Part shown: positions 9,330 through 18,681 of the stretch, piece after piece
How positions within the stretch are numbered: the stretch's first letter is position 1
How the letters are laid out: every line of letters begins with the position of its first letter
Assembly: GCF_004359215.1 (NCBI RefSeq)
Contig: NW_027152080.1
Location: 1-29,721, forward strand
DNA from: Bremia lactucae
Taxonomy: Eukaryota; Oomycota; Peronosporomycetes; Peronosporales; Peronosporaceae
Length of the DNA stretch: 29,721 bases
Reading direction: 5' to 3'
Made by a program: the position numbers and the translations under genes
The notes under the pieces: model-generated
The model's input: the letters and a program-made list of their open reading frames with translations, nothing else
Told to the model about the DNA's origin: nothing
Databases searched by the model: none

Positions 9330-10343
9330 GCGTCCTCAAATGAGAATCTTTAAGGGAATATTTCTTTGCTCTCTACCTCAAGCTTTGGGGTACATGCTTC
9401 TTTAGAGGCATGACCTGCCCCTTTAAAACAGCATTGACATGAGTCCCCCCACGAAAGGCAAGGAATTCCTGCCTGTCTAGACAAACGTTGTAGCTTATAG
9501 TGTGCACCGACTACGGTCCGTTTCTCGAACCGTTCACGGAGAGCATTTAGCTTGTCAGGCCTATGTTTTGCATATTGAGCACAAAGGCTGTCCAAGCTTG
9601 GAGCAAAGGTTTGCATCCTTCCCCCGCATAGAAGAGTACTACCGATGCCGATAAAGAATTCCGTCTCATTCTCACCAGTGAAGCCTGGCTGAGTCAAATA
9701 ACGGAATGTGATATCGATCGTTGTCATACCAGACCAACGAATTAGGTTATTCTTCGAGGGGAAACTATGTCTATTTTCAGGAGCGAGCCGCAACGTTTTG
9801 CGATTCCTCTCTTGATGGCGCATGTTAACGTTAACTTGGCCCTTGAAGCAATCCCTAGAATCACTCCTTTCCTGGCGTATGCAAACTAGCACCACCAGTA
9901 ACACTCTTCCCTACAGATCACTTAGTTTCTAGTGACGTATACTTAGTCACCAGAGTGATCATCGCCCACGAAGTCACCATCCGATGACTCCCCACCAAAC
10001 TCGTCATCACCTCTTAGGTTGTCACATTAGAAACCAAAGGTTTAACGGACTCGTCCTTAGGTGATCCGGCGGCATTTACAGTAGCCACTGAGTCGGGCGG
10101 TGCCGGTGACTTGGTCCAGTCACCTACAATTGGTGTAGCAGGTGACTTGTCACCGTCACCTGCAATTATATTATCAGATGACATATCTCAGTCACCTTCA
10201 ATTGGGGTAGGAGGTTACGTATTCCACACAGTCGACGCATTAGCGTCTACTTAAACATTTGCAATACTAACAGCTGCACTAATCCGTGCAGCTGCCAGCT
10301 TTGCGGCCTCACGGGCCACGCGCACAGACTTGTTTGTCGCCAT
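9330..10343 (-). pseudogene. Minus-strand gag-like block of copy B
   Basis: An ATG at 10341-10343 starts MATNKSVRVAREAAKLAAA, a basic Ala-rich N-terminus, about 145 bases from the LTR. Repeated GDxDKSPATPIVGD-type units follow (about 10070-10210), with stops. The open stretch 9350-9904 (184 codons) has LIRWSGMTTIDITFRYLTQP, GENETEFF, DKLNALRERFEKRT, LQRLSRQAGIPCLSWGD and a zinc-knuckle-like end CQCCFKGAGHASKEAC (spacing C-x2-C-x5-H-x5-C, one longer than the classic knuckle in each of the last two gaps). It looks like a Gag, but it is unlike the plus-strand gag at 5419-6505. It converges on the chromodomain ORF. Confidence 0.6.
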
Positions 10344-10475
10344 GTTGATCTCGGTCAAAATCAATAAGGCAAATAATAACGGTATTTTGATTAAAATCAA
10401 TAATGCAAAATTACACGGAAAGACATAATAGTATTTCCGGTCACCCTACATCAGTCGCAATAGTGACTGTTAGTT

Positions 10476-10487
10476 AAGGTGGGGTGA
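10476..10487 (+). promoter_or_regulatory. Candidate polypurine tract of copy B
   Basis: AAGGTGGGGTGA directly precedes the LTR start TGAAATGGGG, parallel to the purine run in copy A. It supports calling the following LTR a 3' LTR of the plus-strand pol unit. Confidence 0.5.
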
Positions 10488-10969
10488 TGAAATGGGGTGT
10501 CTCGTTTCATAGGTATTATTTCCTATAAGAGGAAATAAACAAAGAAATACGAAATTATATCTTCATTAATTTTAACTTAAATAGTACTCATATTACCAAA
10601 TTTGGTAATTGATACAATAAAACATTAGGTCTATTGATCGGTTGATTTAAGTCTAAATCAGTCCAGTCAATCATTATAAGACAAGGATAGTGTGGATCGC
10701 AAGGACGCGACATCCTTAGTTAAATATTAATATAATACGTTCAGAAGTAGATAGATGATCGTTACTTAGGAAACTAAATACATTAATACAGCTTTACTAT
10801 TCTCTATTGATAAGCCTTAGTCTAGACCTGTAAGCTAAAGACCCTAAGATCCATAGAAACCTTCCTCTGTAACTTTGTGTACGTGTAATTTCGAGGCATC
10901 TCACCTACATTGTAATCAGTGTAAGGTTAACTAGTACTGATCAGTACTATTGAAAGGTGCCCCGTTACA
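10488..10969 (+). repeat. LTR of copy B
   Basis: The 482-bp unit begins TGAAATGGGGTG (mutated TGTAAC end) and finishes GGTGCCCCGTTACA. The ends match the LTRs at 4283-4722 and 16705-17154; the interior differs, so it is another subfamily. The flanks GGTGA and CAAGT do not match, as expected for one LTR of a longer element. Confidence 0.75.
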
Positions 10970-11559
10970 CAAGTGGTGGGTCTAATTACTTCACTTGTGT
11001 GGGGCAACTTTCATTGCGAATAGGTGCGAATCCAGCGTGGGAAATGCGTCGTCTGTGTACGTGCTACATGTGATGCTCACTCACAGGCTTCACCACCGAG
11101 CTAAGAAGTTGTCATCACCACTTTTGTTGTTCTGTTAGGATCATGGCAGGGGTATGGCCATTTCCATATGTTTCGATCCAAACAAGGAGATTTTCTCTCT
11201 CTTGTCCTCATATGTCTCAACACTGACAACAAGAGGGCAAGCCTTAGGCTCCTGATCAGGTACAGGAATTTACCGAGTTGCATAAATGCTGCTAAGTGGT
11301 CCGATATAGAAAGATTCATGTTGCAGAAAGGCTTTAAGCCTTGCAACAAGAACCTTTGGGCCCTGAAAAGGATGTGATCTCTACGATCCAGCCCAAACAA
11401 ATTTGTAAGGTTATCAAACGCTACGCGTTTCACCCCTAAAAGTTTGAGAAATGGATCTATGTCAGCAGACGCTCGGACTTATAAAGACTCAGGCGTAGAT
11501 TGGCGAATCGGACTTAATTCATTAAGATTATACGAAAAACTAAACTTTAATTAAAATTT
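10970..11559. other. Repeat-derived stretch with one unrecognised ORF remnant
   Basis: Bases 10972-10991 repeat 4901-4920 in reverse, so an LTR-like piece starts here. On the plus strand 11168-11377 is open for 69 codons (AAKWSDIERFMLQKGFKPC, then KNLWALKRM), and after one frame change a further stretch ADARTYKDSGVDWRIGL continues to about 11540. It reads like protein but I do not recognise the family. The minus strand is open at 11101-11433, probably a shadow. Confidence 0.4.
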
Positions 11560-11649
11560 AAAATGTGGAACCTTACCTTAATTCCACCAGATCTCTATCT
11601 GGTGGCTACTACTCGTATTTCGTATCACCTACATAAAAATGGGATTGTT

Positions 11650-11690
11650 TTAGCCAATCAGAAGCCTTACTTATTGCGCTCCGCATATTT
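11650..11690 (+). repeat. Left inverted repeat of the MULE
   Basis: The 16 bases TTAGCCAATCAGAAGC are the exact reverse complement of 14059-14074, and the A/T-rich continuation CGCATATTT pairs with the 14035 side. The middle is diverged. Confidence 0.7.
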
Positions 11691-12410
11691 TTTTTCACGA
11701 TAAAAAAACATCGTTTTGAATCGGGCTGGGTCAAGTTGATCTACTCTCCATATCCTTCTTTTTGACTTGTAAACAAGCGGGTCCTACGAATTATTATCAA
11801 TCACAATACATTCTCTATATCACACTCAATTTCTACTTTCTTCCTTGTCAGGCTGTTCTACAATGCTTCCACCACACCACCCAATGCATCCTTTCCCAGC
11901 ACAATGGCCCTGACGGATGCAGCTCGCGAATTCGCTCATGCAGAAGGATATGCTGTGTCTACCCTAAATTCCGACAAAAAGAAGATTATTTTGTAATGCG
12001 ATCGACGTGGTACCTACCTGCAAAGGGCAGCAACATGACTTGAGTTGCCGCGAAACTCTGCGAGCCGATTGACTAATTGCCCGTTTCGTCTATCAGGGCG
12101 TCTACCAAGCGATAACAGCTTGCAACTGCGAACTTTTCATAGGGAACATAATCATGAACCTTCAGACAACATAAGTAGTCATCCGACTGCCTGACGCTTT
12201 CAATCAGAGCAAAATTTGTTAGTACAAAAACTTCTTAAGGCTGGGATTGCGCCGAAAGAAATTGTCACAACCCTACGCCAAATAGATCCCAGCACAAAAG
12301 CAATAGGAAGGACAATCTACAACGAGCGCCAGCGGTGCGAGCAGAAGAGCTTCGCAATCGTACACCACTGGACGCTCTATTTGACATTCTGCATCATGCA
12401 GAGTGGGTTT

Positions 12411-12451
12411 ATAGGTGTGAAAGATGATTATCATCATCTTTTCACACCTAT
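12411..12451. repeat. Inverted duplication 1 in MULE transposase
   Basis: ATAGGTGTGAAAGATGAT (12411-12428) pairs with ATCATCTTTTCACACCTAT (12433-12451) with a single unpaired base, loop TATC. Confidence 0.9.
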
Positions 12452-12484
12452 TCTATGCCAGCCAAAAATCTGTGGAACTCCTTT

Positions 12485-12560
12485 ACAGACATCCATACGC
12501 TTTGGTGGCGGACTGCACCTAGATAGGTGCAGTCCACCACCAAAGCGTAAGGATATCTGT
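12485..12560. repeat. Inverted duplication 2 in MULE transposase
   Basis: Arms of 37 bases (12485-12521 and 12524-12560) pair with three mismatches around a 2-base centre, a near-perfect cruciform. The right arm adds a stop in the transposase frame. Confidence 0.9.
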
Positions 12561-13670
12561 GATCGATTCATAATGCCGGATCCTCCATATCACTGGTGTC
12601 ACAAGCTTCAACACTTCCTCCCAATTGCTATTGCTTTCATCAGGCATGAACGTGAAGCGGACTACCTTTGGGCTCTCGATCAACTGCCACAGACAATCAC
12701 AACAGACCGAGAATTTGCCCTAAAGAATGCCCTGAAATAACATTTCCCACCTCAACCCATCTTCTATGCGTTTAACATATTTAAAAAAACGCTCTAGCAA
12801 ATTGTCGTAAGTTTTTTGGACCTGGGGATGACTGGAATAAATTCGTGAAGAGTCGGACAGATGTAATCTATTCGAAATCAGAGGAAGTGTAAATCAATCT
12901 CATGATAAGCATGCACTCAACATATACTGCACTGCCTAACATGCTGGCCTATCCGGATACCACCTGTCTGACACATAAAAATTAATTTATTTACGCATAC
13001 ACCAGGAATTGCATGCATTTTGGCCACGTCACATCATCGAGAGCTGAAGGGCTTCATCATATGTTAAAGAGCTACATAAGTGTTCCGGAAAAAACTTGGG
13101 TGATGTACAAACTCGCGTAGCTCATGCTGCTTAAGCCCAGATTGAAAATCTTGGTGTTTAGCTGTCGTAGGAGCGAATGCAAGTCATGCACAAACACAGA
13201 AAATCCCTTTCTTTGCTGTAGTGCGCCGCATTTCAATATACGCACTAGGAAAATGCTTTGAGCTATGAGTTATCTGAAGATCCTACCAATGCCACCATAA
13301 CCTGTTCAGTTGCGTGTAATTCAAGAATGGAATACCCTGTCAGCATCAAATAATCTGCTTTTCTAAGAAGTGGCCGCCCTCTCACTGTTAAGAGTTTCCA
13401 CCATTAATGGCGCTTGGATGCAGCTGCGCCTGCAGCCATGCCTGAAGTGGGTAGACAAAATGTTGCCACCATATTAGAGGCTGTCAAAGAACGTTACAAC
13501 ATGGTGGAGTATCGCCATCAAGAAACCATTATGGGAACAGCTACGATAAATTGCAGTCTGGATGATATGGCTCCAAGAATTCTGTCCCTTAGCGTACTCG
13601 TGGTCGCTCAACTGGATCTAGACCGTCACAAAAAATAATAATGTGCATCAATCATCAAGGCAACGAGATC

Positions 13671-13919
13671 CATCTGAATTTGAGTTTGTTCAAGTAGCGG
13701 ATTGCTCGAAACTTTGCATACAATCAGGTCAAAATGCACGCAGGTGCCCCATCGCTCAATCTCTGGCTCTTTTAAATAAGTCCTTTTATCCATCTGAATT
13801 TGAGATTGTATAAGCAGCAATTCGTTGAAGACTTTGCAGTATTTGCAGGAATAAGGGTCACAATGCACGCAGGTGCCCTTAACGCCGAATATCTGGCTCT
13901 TAAATAAGTATTTTTTATC
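13671..13919. repeat. Two-copy tandem repeat of about 120-129 bp
   Basis: Both units start CATCTGAATTTGAG (13671 and 13791) and share AATGCACGCAGGTGCCC and CTGGCTCTT...AAATAAGT. They lie between the transposase remnant and the right MULE end. The minus strand is open across both (13626-13964), which I read as a result of the repeat, not as a gene. Confidence 0.85.
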
Positions 13920-13934
13920 CACTTCATCAACTTG

Positions 13935-14150
13935 CCATTCCACCCCAGCATTTGTTATTTCCACCCGTCATTATTTTTTCCACCCGTCATTATTTTTTCC
14001 ACCCCTTATTTGTCTTTTTCCGCCCATATAAATAAATATGCGAAGCGTTATACATAATGCTTCTGATTGGCTAATCGGAATCAAGTTGGCAGCGACGGTA
14101 TTTTTTTGCATGGGGTGGAAATAACGAAATGGTGGGGTGGAAATAACATT
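13935..14150. repeat. Repeated CCACCC motifs in opposite orientations near the MULE right end
   Basis: TTATTTCCACCC and TTTTTTCCACCC occur three times at about 13945-14010. The reverse form GGGGTGGAAATAAC occurs twice at 14111-14148. The paired motif clusters may be binding sites for the transposase or ends of a small nested element. Confidence 0.7.
14035..14074 (-). repeat. Right inverted repeat of the MULE
   Basis: ATATGCGAAGCG to GCTTCTGATTGGCTAA, the reverse complement partner of 11650-11690 (16-base exact match at the inner end). Confidence 0.7.
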
Positions 14151-14155
14151 CCCCT

Positions 14156-14972
14156 TTATTTATTATCTAAGTTCTTAATAGCAAAAGGTGTGTTGTGAAT
14201 TGTACACTTCAACCGAAGTATGCCCCATTACAATTTTATATTCCGTTGCATGGTTGCTACTCTGGCAAATTGCAGTGCACAATTTCGATTTGGCACAGCC
14301 ATAAAAAATATGGTTTTCGGCACTTCATATGGTACGGATTCTTTATTCGATCAGGAGAATGATACTATGAATTCTGTAGGCTCTTATTTCCTCGATTTTT
14401 CGTTCCAAGTTGCTTAATTCTTCATGGAAGGTCCTGTCGCTGCGGATGCGCTCTTTGAGCAATAGTAATCAGGCAGCAAATAATAGGTGGGCGCGAGTGG
14501 GCTTTAATATATGCCCCGTCATGATTATTTAGTCCCCTTAAAAGTCTTGGCCCGCAAACGCTTGATTACTTACGCCATGAGCTATTTAGTGCTTGTACGT
14601 GCGCAAATAGCCCATGCTTTAGTAGGGTTGGCAATTGAGACCGTGAATGAGTCTAGCTAGTATCATGCATCTTTTTGTGAAGATGCTCAGACTTGGAAAA
14701 TGATTTTTATGACACTATCGCGTTAGAAGCTCAGCTATTTAAAATGAGACTTGTCGAACGCAAATCGTGTATAAGATTTATAAAAAGCCTTCCCATCTGG
14801 GAGGTTACCGGCATGACTCTTCCGTCTCGTGGAACAAGACGAGTATATTTTCACCGACCTTTCGACGGGCGTGTACACGTCGATAGCGGCGAGTATGCTA
14901 ACATCATACGTTTCAATTGAGAAATATTAAATAACAATACTCAGATTTGTGACTATTTTTGAATAACGACTA
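14156..14972. other. No recognisable gene
   Basis: A/T-rich sequence with two short open stretches, 14220-14417 and 14693-14920. The second (75 codons, FYDTIALEAQLFKMRLVERK) reads plausibly as protein but I recognise no family and no start context. I see no repeats of note. Confidence 0.3.
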
Positions 14973-16704
14973 CAGTATAACCTGTCTAAATTAATAATGT
15001 TGGGACGCCCTTTCCTGATAAATTTAAAAAGTTTAGAATTTTAGACAGGTGTAGTATCCCACAGATAAATTAATTATTTCGCTTTTTTGGAGGGATGTGG
15101 TTATAAAAGAAAGGCCTCTCCCACAATCCCCAAGAAGAACTCAGCAGCGCATCAACAATGCCTCTGGGAGGAGCACGCCACAATGACGGACGATGTCCGT
15201 GTGGCTCTCTGCAAACATTACACATAGAATCCCGCACTGATCTAGGCACAGCTTGTCAATTGACTTCAGGACAAATATCAGCTGGGGGTCAGCCAGGCGA
15301 CGGTCTCCAGCACGCCGAAGAAGAAGGCAGACCATCTTCGACTTTCAGAAGACAGCAGTAATGTATTCACTGATGGAATCAGCTCTGCTGGCTTGGTTTA
15401 ATGCCCATTCGGATCGTATCAGTCTTAGCGGAGACGTTGCCCGTGAACATGCAGAGCGGATTTTGGACCTTCTTTGTCCAGGACATGAACTATTTCAGCT
15501 TTCCAACGGATGGCTGGAATCCTATATAGCTCTGAATGGAATCCGCGCCTATCGCAGTTCGGAGAGAGCGGCGCGATGGACATGGTTGATGAGGAGGATG
15601 CGCTTTCTCCCTTATGCGAGGTCCTCAATTAGTATAAATGGAAGAATATCTACAACATGGGTGAGACTGGCTTGTTCTATCGGATGCAGGTAAGCACTCT
15701 GCGAAGGACACCAAATTTTGTTATCTGGTGGCTAATGCAACTCTTCTGTTTCAAGCTGACACTTCGCTTGCAACAGGGAGCTGAAGGGGTGAAAGCAAAC
15801 AAGGAATAAATGTGACTGTCTACTGCAATGGTGATGGGTCCGACAGAGGCCCCTATGGATCATTGGCACTACGCCACTTCTCGCTGCTCCCGCCATGTCA
15901 ATCTCCAGAACCTTGGCTATCAGTATCGCAGCAACAAGAAGGCCTAGATAACACAAATTATCATCTTGGAGTGACTGAGGGACTTCGATGGGAGAATGGC
16001 AAACCGCAAGGTGCTGCTGATCCTGGACAACTGCAGTGCACACGTCCTGCTTGCTGATCTGTCGCAGCGAATCGCAATTCGCAACACGACAATCTACTAT
16101 ATTTCGCCCAACATGACGTCGAAGCTTCAGCCGTGCGACCAGGGTATCCTACGCAACCTCAAAGCCTACTAGGCGCAGCTTCTCCCGTATGCTCCTTCAG
16201 GATCTCGACAATGGTGTCGTTGAGCCGGCAAAGATAAACATCTTTCATGCTATCTAGGTGTCAGTCTCAACTTGGTCTAACGATGTCCGCATTGAGACCA
16301 TCCATAACTGTTACCGGCATTGCAACATCCGGTCAGAACCAGCTGATGCTGCACCAGTCCTAGAGGAGCAGTGCCTTGACAATGAAGTCATGGTGGAGAT
16401 GGAACATCAGATTAGACGCTTCAGGTATCCTATCGTGATGAACATCCGCAACCTGCTAGACTATCCTACCGAGCGGATCACATCATACATTCCAGACGTG
16501 GATGAAATCATTGAGGACCACCTCCCGACTCAGCCTGAGGACGAGCAGGAATCGCTGTCGTAGATGCTCAGAAAGCACTCGAGTTGCTTGAGACAATCTG
16601 GCTGCAACAGGATGGCGGCGCGCTGGGTTTTCTCAAGTCCGTACAGCAGATGAAGGACAGCGTTGGAGCAATCCGCACAAACCAAATCGCTCAGCCTGAC
16701 ATAC
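14973..16704 (+). mobile_element. pogo-like DNA transposon (left part)
   Basis: The left end reads TA then CAGTATAACCTGTCTAAATT, the TA target and CAGT start typical of Tc1/mariner-pogo elements. A decayed transposase follows. The solo LTR at 16705 interrupts it; I did not find a convincing right inverted end after 17159. Confidence 0.65.
15157..16704 (+). pseudogene. pogo/CENP-B-like DDE transposase (broken)
   Basis: Pieces in several frames give, in order: a helix-turn-helix start near 15180-15300; the second DNA-binding domain with ISLSGDVAREHAERI and LCPGHELFQLSNGWLESY (15415-15530); a DDE core start near NMGETGL-like codons at 15655; VLLILDNCSAH with catalytic Asp (about 16011-16043); and TTIYYISPNMTSKLQPCDQG (about 16087-16145) holding the third acidic residue region (QPCDQG). 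The C-terminal NDVRIETIHNCYRHCNIRS is open at 16258-16563. There are at least five frame breaks. The first Asp reads as Gly in MGET (normally MDET), so a catalytic residue is lost. Confidence 0.85.
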
Positions 16705-17159
16705 TGTAACGGGGCACTACGACTTGAACTGCTTCAGTACAAGTCCATTTCGCACTGCCTCAGTTGCAAGTGGTGCCCTACATTATTTCACGTACACTAG
16801 TACGTGCAGAGGAAGACTTCTCTTTAAGGCAACTAACTTAAAGAGGGTTAAATGAAAACTGTATTAATATAAGTAAGTATCTCTTCTATCTATCTTGTAA
16901 ATGCAAACCTAATTATAATCTAATACTAAACATGCAATTGAATACTTATCTGATCTTATCTGTATCTCTCTTTTGTTTATCTCTACAGCTGATTAGTCTG
17001 CGAAATAGATAAAATGGTCTATACCTATTTATGGATAAGAATTTTGAACATAACTACATAGAGTAATATCCTCCAAATATTCTCTACGTTTTAGATAATA
17101 TATTAATTAACAGCCTTTAAGTGTTAATTTCATGTAACGATACACCCCGTTACACATAC
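16700..17159 (-). repeat. Solo LTR with 5-bp target duplication
   Basis: The LTR is 16705-17154 (450 bp) and starts TGTAACGGGG and ends CCCCGTTACA, perfect 10-base inverted ends. It is flanked on both sides by CATAC (16700-16704 and 17155-17159), a perfect 5-bp target duplication. It is the reverse-oriented homologue of the copy A LTR. It arose by insertion of a full element into the pogo copy followed by LTR-LTR recombination; intact ends suggest it is younger than its neighbours. Confidence 0.95.
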
Positions 17160-18681
17160 GAGATTTCTTCAGACGTGTTTAGTGCTTTCAATTATTTTAC
17201 AGTATCTGATTTTTTTCATCAAGAAAAATTATATGAATAATAAATTTAAAAAAAGGGACCTCAAATTGCATTTAATAATTAAATTACAAAGGTTTATTAA
17301 TCATTAAATGTGCTCGATTAACGACGAAGTTAAATGAATAATTTAAGAATCTTATTAATTAACTCGGGATTTTCTTAAGACAGGCTCTTCTGTTCATTTC
17401 ATTTTTCTACTTCAAATGAAAGGTAAATTTTGTCTGGCTCAATCAAATGTGAAACATTCTCAACATCTAGAGCTTCAAGCAAAAATTCTACAGCATATCA
17501 GATTTTGCTCGTCACATAAATTCTAGCTGGGTATGTGAGCCAGCTTCGTGAAAGACGCATCATTTTTTCCCTGTCAAAACAACTATTTCTCTGCTTACAA
17601 TTATTGGGTAAACTATTCCTACGAGGAAACAGCCTCGACTGTAACCAGTATGTAACATAGTCGCATGTTGAAAGAGAATTAACGCAAGACAAAGTTGTCA
17701 ACACGCAAACACACAGAAGACAATCGCGATAATGCACATATATTGGATTGTTCATGCTTGAACTTTATATGGCGCAATAGTCCCGAGTCCGTAGGCTTAC
17801 AATTCGTGCGATTGTAAGCTCGTTGGCTGCAGTGCGTCCTATATGTCGCAGCTGAGCCATAACATAGCAGGCTATCCTGACAAATACAAACACAGTTTCC
17901 TGTAAGCATTTTTTATTAAATATAAACAGTCCCGATCGTTAGCGCGAATGACTATTTTTTTGGTCAAAGCTAAACTTTATCGCCTATATTACCAGGCTTT
18001 GGCTTCATAAAAGAGAAATCTACGGGGACGCGAGCTGGAGTAAGGGACCTCGAATAATCCAAGTGAAATATAATGATAATATCTATAGGTTATGTAGTTT
18101 TACGCTAGAGTTGCCATATCGTGCGTCTGTCGTAAAGCCGTCAGCTGGAATAAGAACGAATCTTAGCAAATGTTTCTATCAATATAGAATGCACTGCACA
18201 CCCCTCCCGACTAAACCGACTGAATGGGCCGCCAATCGAGCTCAGAGAGCGACCAAGTTTCACGCCAAATACGCACAAATCACGCGATCGGATATTCCGC
18301 CGCTTGCCGTATGTATCAATTGGTCGAGACTGGCGCCGACAGCTGTTCTCGATGATTGCTTTTTCCAAGAACGTCGGTGCAGAACCAAGACATGTGTGTG
18401 CATGACACGGGCAACTCGCGAGTTTTTTACATCTGACTCTTATGCGGCTAAAGGCACAGTGCCGCACAAGCTCAAAATAACGACTCCTACAGTTTGCCTT
18501 GTCACGTGATCAACCTCGTTTTGAATTGATAGTGGCAAGTAAGTGGACTGCTATTGATTCCGGCAAGAGGGTTACGCAAGACTTTGGTGCAGGGAACAAT
18601 AGAGCTGTTTTTATCGAACCTTCAGCGCAGATTCCAGGAAAGTTGCGCTGGCGTGACGCTTCGGGCTCCGGAGGCTGGACA
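17160..18681. other. Intergenic, upstream of the membrane protein gene
   Basis: 17160-18060 is A/T-rich without a supported gene; open stretches on the minus strand (17498-17909) look accidental. 18063-18509 is open on the plus strand but lacks recognisable protein features and probably is promoter/5' leader of the next gene. A CACGTG-type box (TGTCACGTGATC) lies at 18499-18510. I do not see a clear oomycete initiator. Confidence 0.4.

Larger units (their letters stand above)
11863..13640 (+). pseudogene. MULE transposase with FAR1-like N-terminus (broken)
   Basis: From ATG 11904 one frame reads ALTDAAREFAHAEGYAVST, a Cys in CDRRGTY, NCPFRLSGRL and FHREHNHE, the Cys/His pattern of FAR1-type DNA-binding domains, with three in-frame stops. 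The open stretch 12216-12740 then reads LLKAGIAPKEIVTTLRQ, AIGRTIYNERQR and, further on, IAFIRHEREADYLWALDQL and TTDREFALKNAL, the last Asp being a likely catalytic position. The central part carrying the first catalytic Asp is scrambled by two inverted duplications (12411-12451 and 12485-12560). Later frames give FVKSRTDVIYSK, HFGHVTSSRAEGLHHMLKSYI and a C-terminal remnant. It would cut and join the element's ends if intact; it is dead as read. Confidence 0.8.
11560..14155 (+). mobile_element. Decayed MULE DNA transposon
   Basis: A FAR1-like DNA-binding region and a MULE transposase core lie between inverted ends. Part of the left end (11650-11690, TTAGCCAATCAGAAGC...CCGCATATTT) pairs with the right end (14035-14074, ATATGCGAAGCG...GCTTCTGATTGGCTAA). 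Outer boundaries are estimated; I found no certain target duplication. Confidence 0.65.

Noticed and set aside
13626..13964. Minus-strand ORF with an internal protein repeat
   Set aside because: The repeat follows from the 120-bp DNA tandem duplication near the MULE end; no start context or family.
13935..14150. CCACCC repeats as telomere-like sequence or CRISPR
   Set aside because: Spacing is irregular, both orientations occur, and they sit at a transposon end; no CRISPR-like repeat-spacer order is present anywhere in the window.
17498..17909. Overlapping minus-strand ORFs
   Set aside because: A/T-rich, short and without recognisable features.
18063..18509. 148-codon plus-strand ORF before the membrane protein gene
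   Set aside because: No motif, no signal peptide, and it lies where the promoter and leader are expected.
18499..18681. Upstream ATG extending the membrane protein by 61 residues
   Set aside because: It would place the obvious signal peptide internally; ATG 18682 fits better.
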